Of a stretch of DNA of 64,000 nt, positions 54,029-64,000 are shown in pieces; the first letter of the stretch is position 1, and the number at the start of each line of letters is the position of its first letter. The translations under genes were made by a program, and so were the position numbers. The notes beneath the pieces were generated by a model. That model ran no database searches. It was given only the letters and a program-made list of their open reading frames with translations, and was not told where the DNA came from. This stretch comes from Amylostereum areolatum (Eukaryota; Basidiomycota; Agaricomycetes; Russulales; Stereaceae), in the NCBI GenBank assembly GCA_012932865.1, contig SAXG01000105.1, forward strand, positions 41,116 through 105,115, read 5' to 3'.

Positions 54029-55551
54029 TCACATCGGCCAGGCCTGCGCGCGCACGGTCTTGATCCAGGAGGCGGCGGCGTCGGGGTACTAAGCGATACA
54101 TCCCATCAGCCCCATCCCTAGGCGCAAAAAGCGACAAGCTCACCTCCCACGTCATGATCCCCGCATCTATTTTTACCGATCACTGTCAGCTAACGCTCTC
54201 CCCGAAGCGATAAGGAAAAAAAATGCGATACTCACTCCACCCTTGGCCGTCGCCTGCGCGGCGCACCCCGCGAGCGTCGACGGGGACATGTACCCCGTGC
54301 TCGCGTCGCCGGCCGCGGCGGGTTTGCCGATGACGATCTTGTTCGTCGGGACGCCGTTCGCGGCGATCTCGAAGACGGAGGAGCCGGGATAGGCGCCGCC
54401 GGAGGTGGTGAGGAGGTTGGCGCAGGTGGTGTATTCGGTGCTGCCCTCTGCGGATGAACGGGAGCGGGACGTCAGAGCGGTTTCAGGCGGCGGCGAGGGG
54501 AGGGCTTACGGTTGTAGAATTGACGTTGTACTGTAGAGCAAGAGAGGTGAGCGTCGAGGGGAGAGGGGGGGAGGATGGAACGGTTGGTCACGTACCCAGT
54601 CGATGAGGCTTCCGACGGCTTTGTTGACAGCGATATATCCTCCACCAGGCCAGGAGGACTGGAACCACGGAGCTACCGCTGCGCGTGACAACGTCGCAGA
54701 CGTAAGTGGACAAGGTCATCATGGAAAGACAGAGTGGAGACGTACGCGCGTGCGTGATGATGTACTGTCCAGCTGGCAGCTGGGCGCGAAGCTGGGTGGT
54801 GAAGGACACGAGCCAATTGACCGCGCTGTCCGTGCCGCTGTTGAACGCGTTGAAGTCCTGACGCGCCCGAGACGAACCAAAAAAAAAAGCAAATGATAAC
54901 AAACGACGGGTATCAGCGAGCCGGCACCATTTCGCCGCCCAGGAAAGGAAAGCGGACGCCCACCTCGTAATCCACGTCGACGCCGTCCAGGTCGTACTGC
55001 TTCACCCATGCCGCCATCGTGTTGGCGGTCGCGATCGGGTCCGCGTTGGTGGAGGTGGGCGCGTCGGTCGAGCCGAAGACGGAGACCAAGAGCTTGACGC
55101 CGGCCGCGGCGTATTGGGACTTGATCGCGGCGCGGTCATCTGCGGAGATCAGCGTCCACTCGACAGCTTGATCGGGGCCGAGATGAGGAGGAAGGAGAGT
55201 ATGCTGGGGATGGAGTCAGCGAGCTAGACTTTGGGATAGAATCGGAGGGGCGTACAAGGTGTTGAATCCCTGAAAAATGTGGCAAAAGACGGGAAAGGTC
55301 GTGAGCAGGACGATGGGCGCGAAGGACGATGCGCTCACGTTTACGACGGATACGTCCGGAGGGCCGTTCTCGCCTGAGACCCATTGGTCGCTGTACACGA
55401 CGAAGTGGGGCGCGGCCGGGGTAGCGTCGGAACTGTGCTTCGCGCGGTCGACGAGTTCAGCAGTGGACTCCGCCCGGGTATCGACGACAAAGAGTGCCGC
55501 GACTGAAATGACCGCGACAGCACGGGCGAGCGCGTTACGGAAGGACACCAT
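54029..55551 (-). CDS. secreted GH18 family enzyme, copy B
   Basis: ATG 55549-55551, stop TGA 54029-54031, ending SWIKTVRAQAWPM. Same exon plan as copy A. Signal peptide FRNALARAVAVISVAALFVV, then APHFVVYSDQWVSGENGPPD, VFGSTDAPTS, catalytic YDLDGVDVDYEDFNAF, PAGQYIITHAPVAPWFQSSW and GSSVFEIAANGVPTNKIVIG. Two one-base deletions relative to copy A break the frame: in ATCTCGGCCCC near 55172 (one G short) and in AACGTCAATTC near 54517 (one C short). The gene is an inverted duplicate of copy A. A minus-strand TATAAGG lies 83 bp upstream at 55634-55640. Confidence 0.8.
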
Positions 55552-57313
55552 CCTTGCGGGCAGGAAATAAAGGGGAATAGGGGGGGAAGCTGAGAAGAGC
55601 CCAAGCTATCGCTACCGCCGATATTCCTCCAGACCTTATACCCTTCCTTCTGGTTAGTTTGGTGAGAAGTACCTGGACGTGGACTTGGTGGGTCTTGCGT
55701 TGCACATGGCGCGTCGTCGTGCGCACACGTATCCGGCGCCCCAGCCTATCCAGCACGAAGCCCTCTCATCCCGTCGCGCTCAGAATACTCCCGCGCATAG
55801 ACCTCGGACCAATCCCGAGCGGCAGAAGCGCACAAACGACCCGAGCTTGTCCCTCCGCGATTCCAAGAGCATCTCCGAAATGCACCAGAAAGGCAAGGGC
55901 CAATAGATGGCAAGAAGGCGAGAGACCCATAAAGGGCGTGTCCACGCGTTGCGCGCGCGAGGCGACGTGGGGTCAGATCTTCAGACTGGAAGCGACCGTC
56001 CTCGTGGCATGCAAGCGGGAGGATACGGCCGGATGAGGAAGGCAGAGGAGGATGCACCGCTGCACGACTTGATTGAAGAAGGATCATCGCCGGCCCCGAG
56101 GATCGTCTCCAGGTCATTCTTGGGGTTTCCGAGGCTTGGAATGAGGGAGTGGGGTTACGCCAAGTCGATTCTGGGGCGGGGACGGTGATTGCGAGCGTCG
56201 TGGAGTGTGCCATCGGGGAAGTCGAGATGAGCGTGCGAGAACAGTCCAAACTCCAAAGTCCCATCAACGCCTCGCCGCGGTCGTCTCGGTGATCTTCATT
56301 AAATAAAGAACCTGCACACAAATTTCGACTGAGTGAATGAGCAGCACAAGATATATCCAGAGGAAGGTACCTCACGCCTTATTGGTATCACCCACAGGAG
56401 CCGTCGAAAAGCACAGAAGGTCTTGCCTGCGCGTCATGATCCCGGTGCGCGTCATGTAGCCTATCTCCCAGCGGAAGCACGAAGTCGTCCGTATGAGTTT
56501 AATCCGGTCCTCACAGTCTTCGGATAACGCGCACAGAGCCCCTGGAGAGCATATCTCTGTTGAGTTGTATGGCCCAAGGTCCCGTCTTGAGTCGAAGGTC
56601 ACAAAGCTTGAGCCACTGGTGGTCGACGGTCAGGTGCGCTATGGGTATAAAAGTCAGCATGTGTGTAGCAGTGATGGGTCCTCGGTGGAGATTGTGAACG
56701 CTAGTTTATGATGGAGGGTTTGATCCTAGATTCCGGGGGATAGAGAGGTAGATAGAATTGTCGCGGAAGGGAGTTCGCGTGAGTCGATAGCACACGCCGA
56801 TGTGATGTACATATTGCTCTTGATGGCCTCGGGTCCTTCAGAGAAGAGTATATGCGTCCTGTTCCACCGATACTGGGCCAGCACTCTCCAGACATGGAGG
56901 TCGAAGGGAGAGGCTTGAATGTGAAGGTAGTAGTAGTGGGGGAAAGGGAAAGCTTTGTTACCCGTACACCGAGTATCGTTGGCTATCATGCAATCACGTG
57001 GTTCCCCCCCAGACACCAGACAAGGCATTAATATATTAATCGTAGAGCGAGCTGCGGTATGGTACATGTGTGTATAAATATGTGCATATGCATGTGCATG
57101 TGCGCAGGACTACGGCGAAAAAAATGAACAAAAAGAAGAGGAGAGCATACTCGGTGGAAACCAACACACATCCGCCCGATCTCCTACACACATCCCCTCT
57201 CGATAGAACGTGCGATCGAAGATGGTGCACCGCAATCCATTAACTCAATACCATTACACAGAACGTACAACGCAGTAGACTCTGAGAAACCGCACTCGAA
57301 GCACAAAGACCCG
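55552..57313. other. intergenic, no gene seen
   Basis: 1.8 kb with only shadow-like frames, none with motifs. Contains the GH18-B promoter and the 3' end region of the UBR7-like gene. Confidence 0.35.
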
Positions 57314-58983
57314 TCACCGATCCCTCCTCGCTGCCGCATCCGCCTCAGCCCGTGCACCGAAAAACGCGTGGATGTCCGCTTCCGCGACGACCTTGCCCTC
57401 CTGCGCGAACGGGCGCAGAAACGCGAGCAATCCGTCCCTGTCACGATCGTTCAGTCAACCAGGTCCATTTATGATTCGAGAAAATGAAAAACAGGGACCT
57501 GGCAAGACGAGAAGGAAGGAAGAGGGAGTCGGGGAAATGAGAAGGAAGGGGGTGAAAGAGAGACGCACCGCATGTCGTTGAACGCGTGGATGCCGTCGAT
57601 GGCGCGGTCGCGTGGAAGGCGGGAGAGCGCGCGCATGCCGAGCTCTTCGAGCGAGAGGTCTGCGAGGGAACGAGGTCAGAAAAAAAGGTGAAAAAACAGA
57701 CGAAGAACATACGCGAATCGGGGTCCTCGGGCGGCTCGTACGTCTCCTCCTCCTCCAGGAGGTATGGTCGAGTTTCCAGTTGCGGGAGACACTGTGGATC
57801 CCTGTAAGCCGACGGGAAAACGCCCATAAAGAGGACGGATGGACGTACGGATCCGCATCGACACCACCGCCCGCGCCAGCCTTCCGTCAGGAAGACATCC
57901 CCCGCCGAGTGTGGTGGCCTCGTCTGGAGACGTGGATAGGGCTGCATACATCTCTGCGCGACTGGATTCTCCGGGGGCGCAAGACACGCCGGCGCCGGTG
58001 ACGTGCGCGCTCGTTTCGCCTCTGACGTCTCCAGTGAGTTCGAGTGTGCGCGTTTGTGACCGAGCTGCACGCCTTCTCCAGTTCCCTCTCCATCCTCCGC
58101 AATATTGACGTGCGTCTTCGTCTGGGACGTCGGCCGGAAGGGTCTATCCACGACTTTCCACGGCGCGTCTGGCGCATCACGCATGACGATATGGACTCCC
58201 GGCGTCCCTGCCCAACGCTGGAGAATGGGATCTGTGCGACGCACGCACCGCAGACGAGCGCTTCGTAGTCGTCCGCTGTGATCAGAGGCGGCGGGAGACC
58301 GGAGGACGAGGCTTCGGACTGGGCGTCGTCGTTGTCGATGCTTGCTTGGGTTTCGGTAGGTTCAATAGCTGGTGGGGCAGGAGATGGCTCGCGCGAGGAC
58401 GGGCGCTCTGCGGAGGTGAAGGGCAGGATTCGTGCAACAGTCCTAAAACCGGAAACGTAAGCCGATGCCCCATGTCATGAGCACGGGTTTGAAAGGAAAG
58501 ATATATGGAATTTTTGGTCCAGGAAAGCCCGTGTCGAAAGAGGGGTTGGAAGGAAGGTCAAAGGAGAGGCGGAGTAGCACATACCTCACACGCTAGACAT
58601 TGGATCATCGTCTCCCTCTCCTCGTCCGCATTGTACGGCCTGCCACACCTACAGAACGCGCCCTTGAAGTTCTGCCCGTAAAACATTGCCCGCCGTTGAC
58701 ATCCTCCAGGACTTTGTGCAAGCGTACACGCGTGGCCGATGCGCGCGCGTGGGGCAGTCGCACCGGAACGCTCGCTTGGGGAAGAGCTCGAGCTGTTCGT
58801 GGTCGTGTGGCAAGCGATCGAGCACGCGGAACAGATCCCACGCGTTTCGTTGCATGTTTTGCAGAGGTAGAAGACCGCCTGGCGGATGGCCCCGCGTGGG
58901 TAGGTGCATTGGGAGAAGGAGTGCGGGGAGGCGAGCGCGGCTTCTTGCACGAGCTCTTCTTGCGAGGCGAGATATTCCGTCAA
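57314..58983 (-). CDS. UBR7-like E3 ubiquitin ligase
   Basis: Reads YLASQEELVQEAALASPHSF, QCTYPRGAIRQAVFYLCKTC and RGICSACSIACH, i.e. the UBR-box zinc region, then DHEQLELFPKRAFRCDCPTR, NFKGAFCRCGRPYNADEERE and MIQCLACE, i.e. the PHD-like finger. Later exons give DVFLTEGWRGRWCRC, LLEEEETYEPPEDPDS, LEELGMRALSRLPRDRAIDG and LLAFLRPFAQEGKVV, the usual UBR7 C-terminus; stop at 57314-57316. UBR7 proteins ubiquitinate histone H2B and other targets in the nucleus. Within about 250 nt (58640-58830) the family sequence switches frame four times, each by one base. The start is uncertain; a further 5' exon beyond 58983 is likely. Confidence 0.75.
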
Positions 58984-59285
58984 CCGTATTGGCCATATGC
59001 AAGGAGCTCTTCTAGTGTGACAAAGAGTAGATGCAGAGGAAAAGGTGGTACAAGAAGGGTTATGAAGCTATACGTCGATATGATAGCGTAAAGCAGGGAC
59101 GTGGTTGACGCGCGACGCGCCTTGCGAAAGAACCGTCCGTGACTGCTACAACTTGTAATGCGCACCCACTGCACGGGCATCACGCTTGGAAGATTCACGA
59201 TTCCAGAGAAAATCGTAGTACTAACGGCTGAAACCAAGAGCCTATCACATAAGTACTCCCTCGACACTGATGCAGTCGTCTTGCC

Positions 59286-60554
59286 TCAACTCAGCACGCC
59301 AACCATCCGCAACAGCCCACTCGACGGCGAAATAGGCCATTCCGCCGACCAGTCCCAGCCAGTCTCAATCGACAGATCTCGGTACATCGAAAACGTGGCC
59401 GAGATCCAACCAAACACCCACACATATCCCAGCGTCTTCACCGCCCGCGACGGCGCAATGCCCAGCCTTCGCCCGAGCGCGACCACAGCGTCTTCTCCGT
59501 AATCGCCGCGGCCTGAAGAAGGAAAAACGGCATGGACACCCCCGTGTACGCCCGTCCAACCATCGCATCGCCGGAGCTGTGGATCACGCCCGACACGACG
59601 AACGCGGCGTACAGCTGGGTATACGAGGAAAGCAGCGTGCCACGCTTGAACCCCCATGCTTGCGCGATACGTGGCCAAGTGGGACGAAGAGCTGCATGCA
59701 GGGCGTCAGATTGGGGAACGGCATGCGGGCAAGGAAGGGGATAGTGTACCCTCCGAAGGTTCTGATGCCAAACTTTCCTGTCGAGGGGTGAACGAGAGGG
59801 TGAACAAGCGTACAGCAGTGCGTAGACCGCGAAGAAGCACGTACCCCCCAGAAATTCCGCAGCGTAAACGCCTCGGACGCGCTTCCAAAGATGTCCGGCC
59901 AGTCTTCAGGACGGCCGATTCGAAGCGCGACGGGCCAGCGCGGCCAGCGCGAGGTATTCGCTGTTCAGGCATTGCGTACGTGACACAAATCCAGGCCGTA
60001 CTGATAGAGGTCCGCAAGGCATATCCTTGCGGTGGATGCCATCGAGCGGCACAGACGTATGTATTGGCTGCGTCCGCGAGGAGGAAATACCAGAGAGGCT
60101 CGGAGAAGACATTGGCCGATAAAGACGCCTGGGTGCTCGGTCGGACGCGGTGGGACGTTCTTGACCTGGCAAGGCTCATCAGCAACTTAAACCCACACTC
60201 GAAGACGCGACGAACCCACCTGATGGCGTCCACCCTAACGCCCCTGAAGCCATGATCCAGGCAGAAGGCCCAGTAAAGGCGACTCCATATCGACATCTCG
60301 CGGGGCGGTTGGCCGTCGCGTCATGGCGGTGCACATCGAGCGGTCTCTCGAGCCACAGAAAGCGAAGCGCGGTGAAGACCTGTATACCTAGGAGGAAACC
60401 AATGGAGTAGTTTGTCGTAGCCCCCCAGCAGTGCACGCCAGGGCGTCACAGACGCATAAAGCACGACGGCAAGCCGAGGAACCGGGGTGGGGGTGGGCGG
60501 TTGTGTTGCGATGAGGGTAATGAGGAGGATGTCGGGAAGGACTATGTGTCGCAC
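59286..60554 (-). CDS. wax-synthase/AT2-like membrane acyltransferase
   Basis: Hydrophobic pieces in several frames: LPDILLITLIATQPPTPTPV, TTNYSIGFLLGIQVFTALRF, SEAFTLRNFWG (the family RRFWGRxWH region), GFKRGTLLSSYTQLYAAFVV then SGVIHSSGDAMVGR, and AVKTLGYVWVFGWISATFSM before the stop at 59286. This order resembles the fungal wax-synthase-domain proteins (multi-pass membrane O-acyltransferases) often found in terpenoid clusters. The catalytic His is probably the one in SGVIHSSGD. At least three one-base shifts, for example in the G run near 60418, interrupt the frame, so it is either decayed or affected by consensus errors. Confidence 0.5.
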
Positions 60555-63282
60555 TAAGGAAAGGGGGATCTCTCCATCTTGCTGCCTGAGGACGGGGTTA
60601 ACCTCTATATAGAGCAGACCTCGGCGCAGATAAGCCTTGTTGAAAGCCGAGAGAACCCCACGGTTGGTGCAACCTCGCGGTGAGGACTGACGGTCTTGAT
60701 AGTACGTCCGTGAGTTCCTCGCCTAGTCCCCAATAGCAAAGTAAATCATGCGTCAATACGGGGGGTCCTATTTCCTCATTACCCGCTATCGATCTTCGGT
60801 GCTGGTCGTTCCTTCGGACTCTTTGAGGCGACCATTCAATGGCCTTGCAGTCCGCACATCTTCCATTTACGTTGCTTCTGAGAAAATCGAACAGGATTAT
60901 AGATAGGAAGTAGCACCAATGCTCTTCCTGTGAGATTCATCCCCTTCATATAGTAAGCGGCCATGAGGGATGCACCACTCCACGACTTTTTTTGTCATGA
61001 CACGAGAGCTGGGGCAGGGGTGGACGATGGACGACTTGGATTGGATTGAATGGATGTATAAGTACAAGTTACTGAAAGAGAGAAATGCAGGACGCCGACC
61101 GCTGTATACCCCCAATCCATACCATCTTGCGCAGACATGCCCTGTCTTGCCATCTGCCATCTGTAGCCTTTGATATCAAGTTGCATTGGATTGGCGATTG
61201 ACGATCGAAGCTCTCACGCCAGCCCCTCGTCTACGACGAGTTAGTTCCTGTGGGTTTCCCTTACGCTGTCGACCTGCGTACAGCCAATTCAGCGCACTGT
61301 GTAACGCTGCAATACAGAAGATGGACGCACCCATGTCCCGAGCAGGCTTACGATTGACTCCAAATGCCCAGCATGATTCTTTTCATACACTCTCACGAGC
61401 GCCATCGCCGCCGCCACCACCGCCACCTTCGAATTTCATGAGTAGAAACATCACAATCCACGGGTAACGCCTCCTGTCATGGTCCTAAAACTGGCGGAGC
61501 ATCACAAGGAATTAGCCTCGATAGACAAAATGGAGATGCAAGCCTTACACCAATTGTTATTGACGCGGCGATGCGTCGGCGACGCCTGCAGATGCGGCAG
61601 CGGATCATCTCCCGCTCTTGATTTCGAATATGAGCACATTTGTGACCCTTCGCTCGAGAACTTCAGCCAGAGATTCGGAAGGCCGTTCTAAAAGCCACGC
61701 TCAGTGAGCAATTCCAGGTTGACACCCCTCAATCGACGTACTGGCTTCTTCCTAAATACACTGAAAAAAGAATCACTGGGGCTCCAAGGAAACGGTCACC
61801 GACATCGGAAGGGTTTGGTAGAGGTCGACGGCTGTAAGAGAGGATGCCCAGGTTTTGGTACCGCCCCTAAGCGACCACACGAAGAAGGATCACCACGACA
61901 GCGCTGCGGCGTCCGGCGTCCATCTAAACGGCGTCGACAGAGGTCAGAAGTTGAGATAAGAGTAGAAGTTGAAGTCAAGACTGTTTACCTCGAGCGAGCA
62001 ATGGCGAAGTTCCATAAGATGTGTCAAGGGCTCCATGTTCTCCTCCGCGGTCATTGATTTATCACGAACGTCTGTGAGCAAGCTTCAAGTCGTCTTCGGA
62101 GCGCGGGATGATTTCTAAACATTGACTCGAGATGGGTGACAAGTTCTTGAACGCTGGAGCTGGAAGTGTGGCATTTGTTCTTCCGTATAATGGTAGAAGG
62201 CCGCGATGGTGGAAGTAACGTGTGACCGTGCCATGCCTTGCTAACCTCAAAGAGGGCCCGTTAGATAGGAGGTGGCTACTGTTTGACCAAGCATGAAACG
62301 CACCCAAAACGTCAGATCTGCTGTACTCCCCCACTACCCTCATTCCGCGTATTTTCGTTGATTATTGGTATCCTCGGGTTTCGTCGCTCCTAGGATGACC
62401 AGTTGAAGTCCACGTGCCTTCTCGTCGTTTTCAGGCTGATAAACGACCAAGTATGAGATGAGGCGTGAAAACGCAAAAGAGAACTCACCCGGCTCTCCTT
62501 GCAATTCTAAGGAATACGATATGGAAGTTCAAACGCCCGCTGAGATCTTCCCAGTGCTTGACAGCCAGATGCACGGGTCACAGGGAATTGTAGGGGCCTG
62601 CGGCAGGGTAGGCAGACTCGTCGACTGTCCCGAGGAAACGATCAATGACGCTATGTGTGAACAGCAGACTGGAAACACATACATCAGGACGCATCTCGTT
62701 GGTGTCGTCTGGTTCTGGAACCGGGTACTGGTAGTCAGCCCCCCGCCACTGGAGAGTACTGCAGTCAGACTCAATTGAATGAACGACGGTACGATGACGG
62801 GCCGTTTCGCACCTTCGCCCGCTCTAGCACTGGTGACGTCAACAACATCTCAACTCGTAGCAAGTACGATCAACGACCGCAACCTTTGTGAACGTCGTAG
62901 TACGAGATCATATGGGACATAGGGACAAGACAAAGGAGTACGAAGGTGGTGGTAGGAGTTGAACGTGACAACGCGGCCGGCCGCCTAAAACACCCCCGAA
63001 CGTCACCGAATACACTCAACCGCACAGCTCCTGACTTAGTCGTCCACACGTGGGAACCACAGGAGACAGTGACGCACTCATGCCAATTCGTAACAGCAGG
63101 TATACTTCGTTTGATTTGCAATGAGACTGAGAAAAACTAATGACAGACGGGTAATGTACGGGTAAACATCAAACAACGAACGCGCAATCCAACAGCGAAC
63201 GAGGGGTAACGTATGGGTAGCGTGCGACGGAGACGAGGGAGGGTAGGCAAGAAGCGGAAGGGGTTACGGGGGAGGGAGTCCT
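60555..63282. other. no supported gene
   Basis: 2.7 kb. Plus-strand frames at 61186-61467, 61479-61691, 61704-62057 and 62458-62778 lack motifs and mutual splice logic. Nothing else recognisable. Confidence 0.3.
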
Positions 63283-64000
63283 TTAGAGGACGTGGGCATC
63301 AGCCTTGGCACCCTCCTTCACGCCAACGAGGCCCGCGACGTTAGCAGCGGCACCCTCAACGACGTGCGCATCAACGAGACCGCGGCCGACATGTGCGTCT
63401 ACCTTGGCGCCCTCCTTGATACCAACAAGACCACCGATCTTCGCGACGAGGCCTTCGACGACGTTAGCACCAAGGATCTCGCGAGCGACATGGGCGTCAG
63501 CCTTGGCACCCTCCTTCACGCCAACCAAGCCAGCGACATTGGCAGCGGCACCCTCGACGACATGAGCATCAACGAGTCCACGGGCGTGGGCATCGACGAC
63601 AGCACCCTCCTTGATTCCGACAAGTCCGGCAACGTTGGCGCCGAGACCCTCGACAACGTGCGCACCGAGAATCTCGCGGGCGACGTGGGCATCAACATTC
63701 GCACCCTGCTTGACACCAACAAGACCAGCGACGTTGGCGTTGAGGCCCTCAACAACATGAGCGTCGACAAGGCCACGGGCGACGTGCGCGTCAACAACAC
63801 CGGCCTCCTTGACACCGACGAGGTTTCCGACGTTGGCGGCAACGGCCTCAGGGACATGAGCGTCGACGAGACCGCGGGCAACATGGGCGGCGACGTTGCC
63901 GGCTTCCTGGACACCGACGACGTTTCCGATCTTGGCATTGAGACCCTCGACGACATGGGCATCGACAAGTCCACGAGCGACATGGGCGTCGACGTTGGCA
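63283..64000 (-). CDS. 33-residue tandem-repeat protein, 3' part
   Basis: Open frame from the right window edge to TAA 63283-63285, at least 239 codons, with no stop and no clear start inside. It consists of about seven repeats with a 33-residue (99-nt) period: GLVGVKEGAKADAHVARE / ILGANVVEGLVAKIG, with variants GLVDAHVVEG, GIKEGA and NVAGLVG. Each unit alternates Val-rich hydrophobic and polar residues with conserved DAHV and EG, and Gly at turns, as expected for an amphipathic beta or helical solenoid or a secreted structural/surface protein. No Cys, no Kex2 KR sites. No family is recognised. The N-terminus, needed to see a signal peptide, is outside the window. Confidence 0.75.
   Translation of the reverse strand, partial: ANVDAHVARGLVDAHVVEGLNAKIGNVVGVQEAGNVAAHVARGLVDAHVPEAVAANVGNLVGVKEAGVVDAHVARGLVDAHVVEGLNANVAGLVGVKQGANVDAHVAREILGAHVVEGLGANVAGLVGIKEGAVVDAHARGLVDAHVVEGAAANVAGLVGVKEGAKADAHVAREILGANVVEGLVAKIGGLVGIKEGAKVDAHVGRGLVDAHVVEGAAANVAGLVGVKEGAKADAHVL

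Noticed and set aside
1..64000. tRNA or rRNA genes
   Set aside because: No cloverleaf with a T-loop ggttcgaatcc-type box and matching acceptor stem, and no rRNA core sequence was noticed; a tRNAscan/Infernal run with hits would overturn this.

Overview
The window looks like genomic DNA of a basidiomycete fungus, most likely an Agaricomycete. The signs are many short GT-AG introns of about 45-70 nt, a MYND zinc-finger gene, an F-box/leucine-rich-repeat gene, an ACS-type MFS transporter, GH18 enzymes, and two large Plavaka-clade DNA transposons. No rRNA, tRNA or CRISPR array was found. All gene models are read by eye and exon borders are inferred from reading-frame continuity.

Left part (1-18 kb), mostly metabolic genes. 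An arginine/serine-rich protein runs off the left edge. It is followed by a six-exon MYND gene, an NmrA-like oxidoreductase, a 0.9-kb non-autonomous hAT-like element, an MFS transporter divergent from a class II ketose-bisphosphate aldolase, a classical SDR, and a DenD-like NAD-dependent epimerase/dehydrogenase. The transporter, aldolase, SDR and DenD-like genes together suggest a sugar-acid (tetronate-like) catabolic cluster; this is inference. An F-box gene with an in-frame TGA closes this part.

Middle part (18-48 kb), transposon-rich. An FAD monooxygenase gene carries a 1.1-kb element inside an intron. A MITE with a perfect 8-bp target duplication lies beside an ABC-transporter-like remnant. 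Two Plavaka-type transposase genes follow (23.6-27.8 and 30.6-34.1 kb), each with a divergently transcribed companion gene. The second element has 26-bp inverted termini (30374 and 47770). A young Ty3/Gypsy chromovirus (34678-44946; LTRs differ at 2 of 536 positions; TSD ggagg) has inserted into an exon of its companion gene. The Gypsy element has several unusual traits: a leader of about 1 kb with no AUG, a candidate -1 frameshift heptamer at the gag stop, a Tf1-like self-priming signature, a TAG in the chromodomain, and about 3.2 kb of extra ORFs between pol and the 3' LTR, two of which overlap in different frames for about 1.6 kb.

Right part (48-64 kb). A Tc1/mariner remnant, a protein-kinase-like fragment, two GH18 genes in convergent inverted arrangement, a UBR7-like E3 ligase and a wax-synthase-like gene are present. 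Nearly all of these show single-base frameshifts, so local consensus errors are as likely as decay. A 33-residue tandem-repeat protein runs off the right edge.
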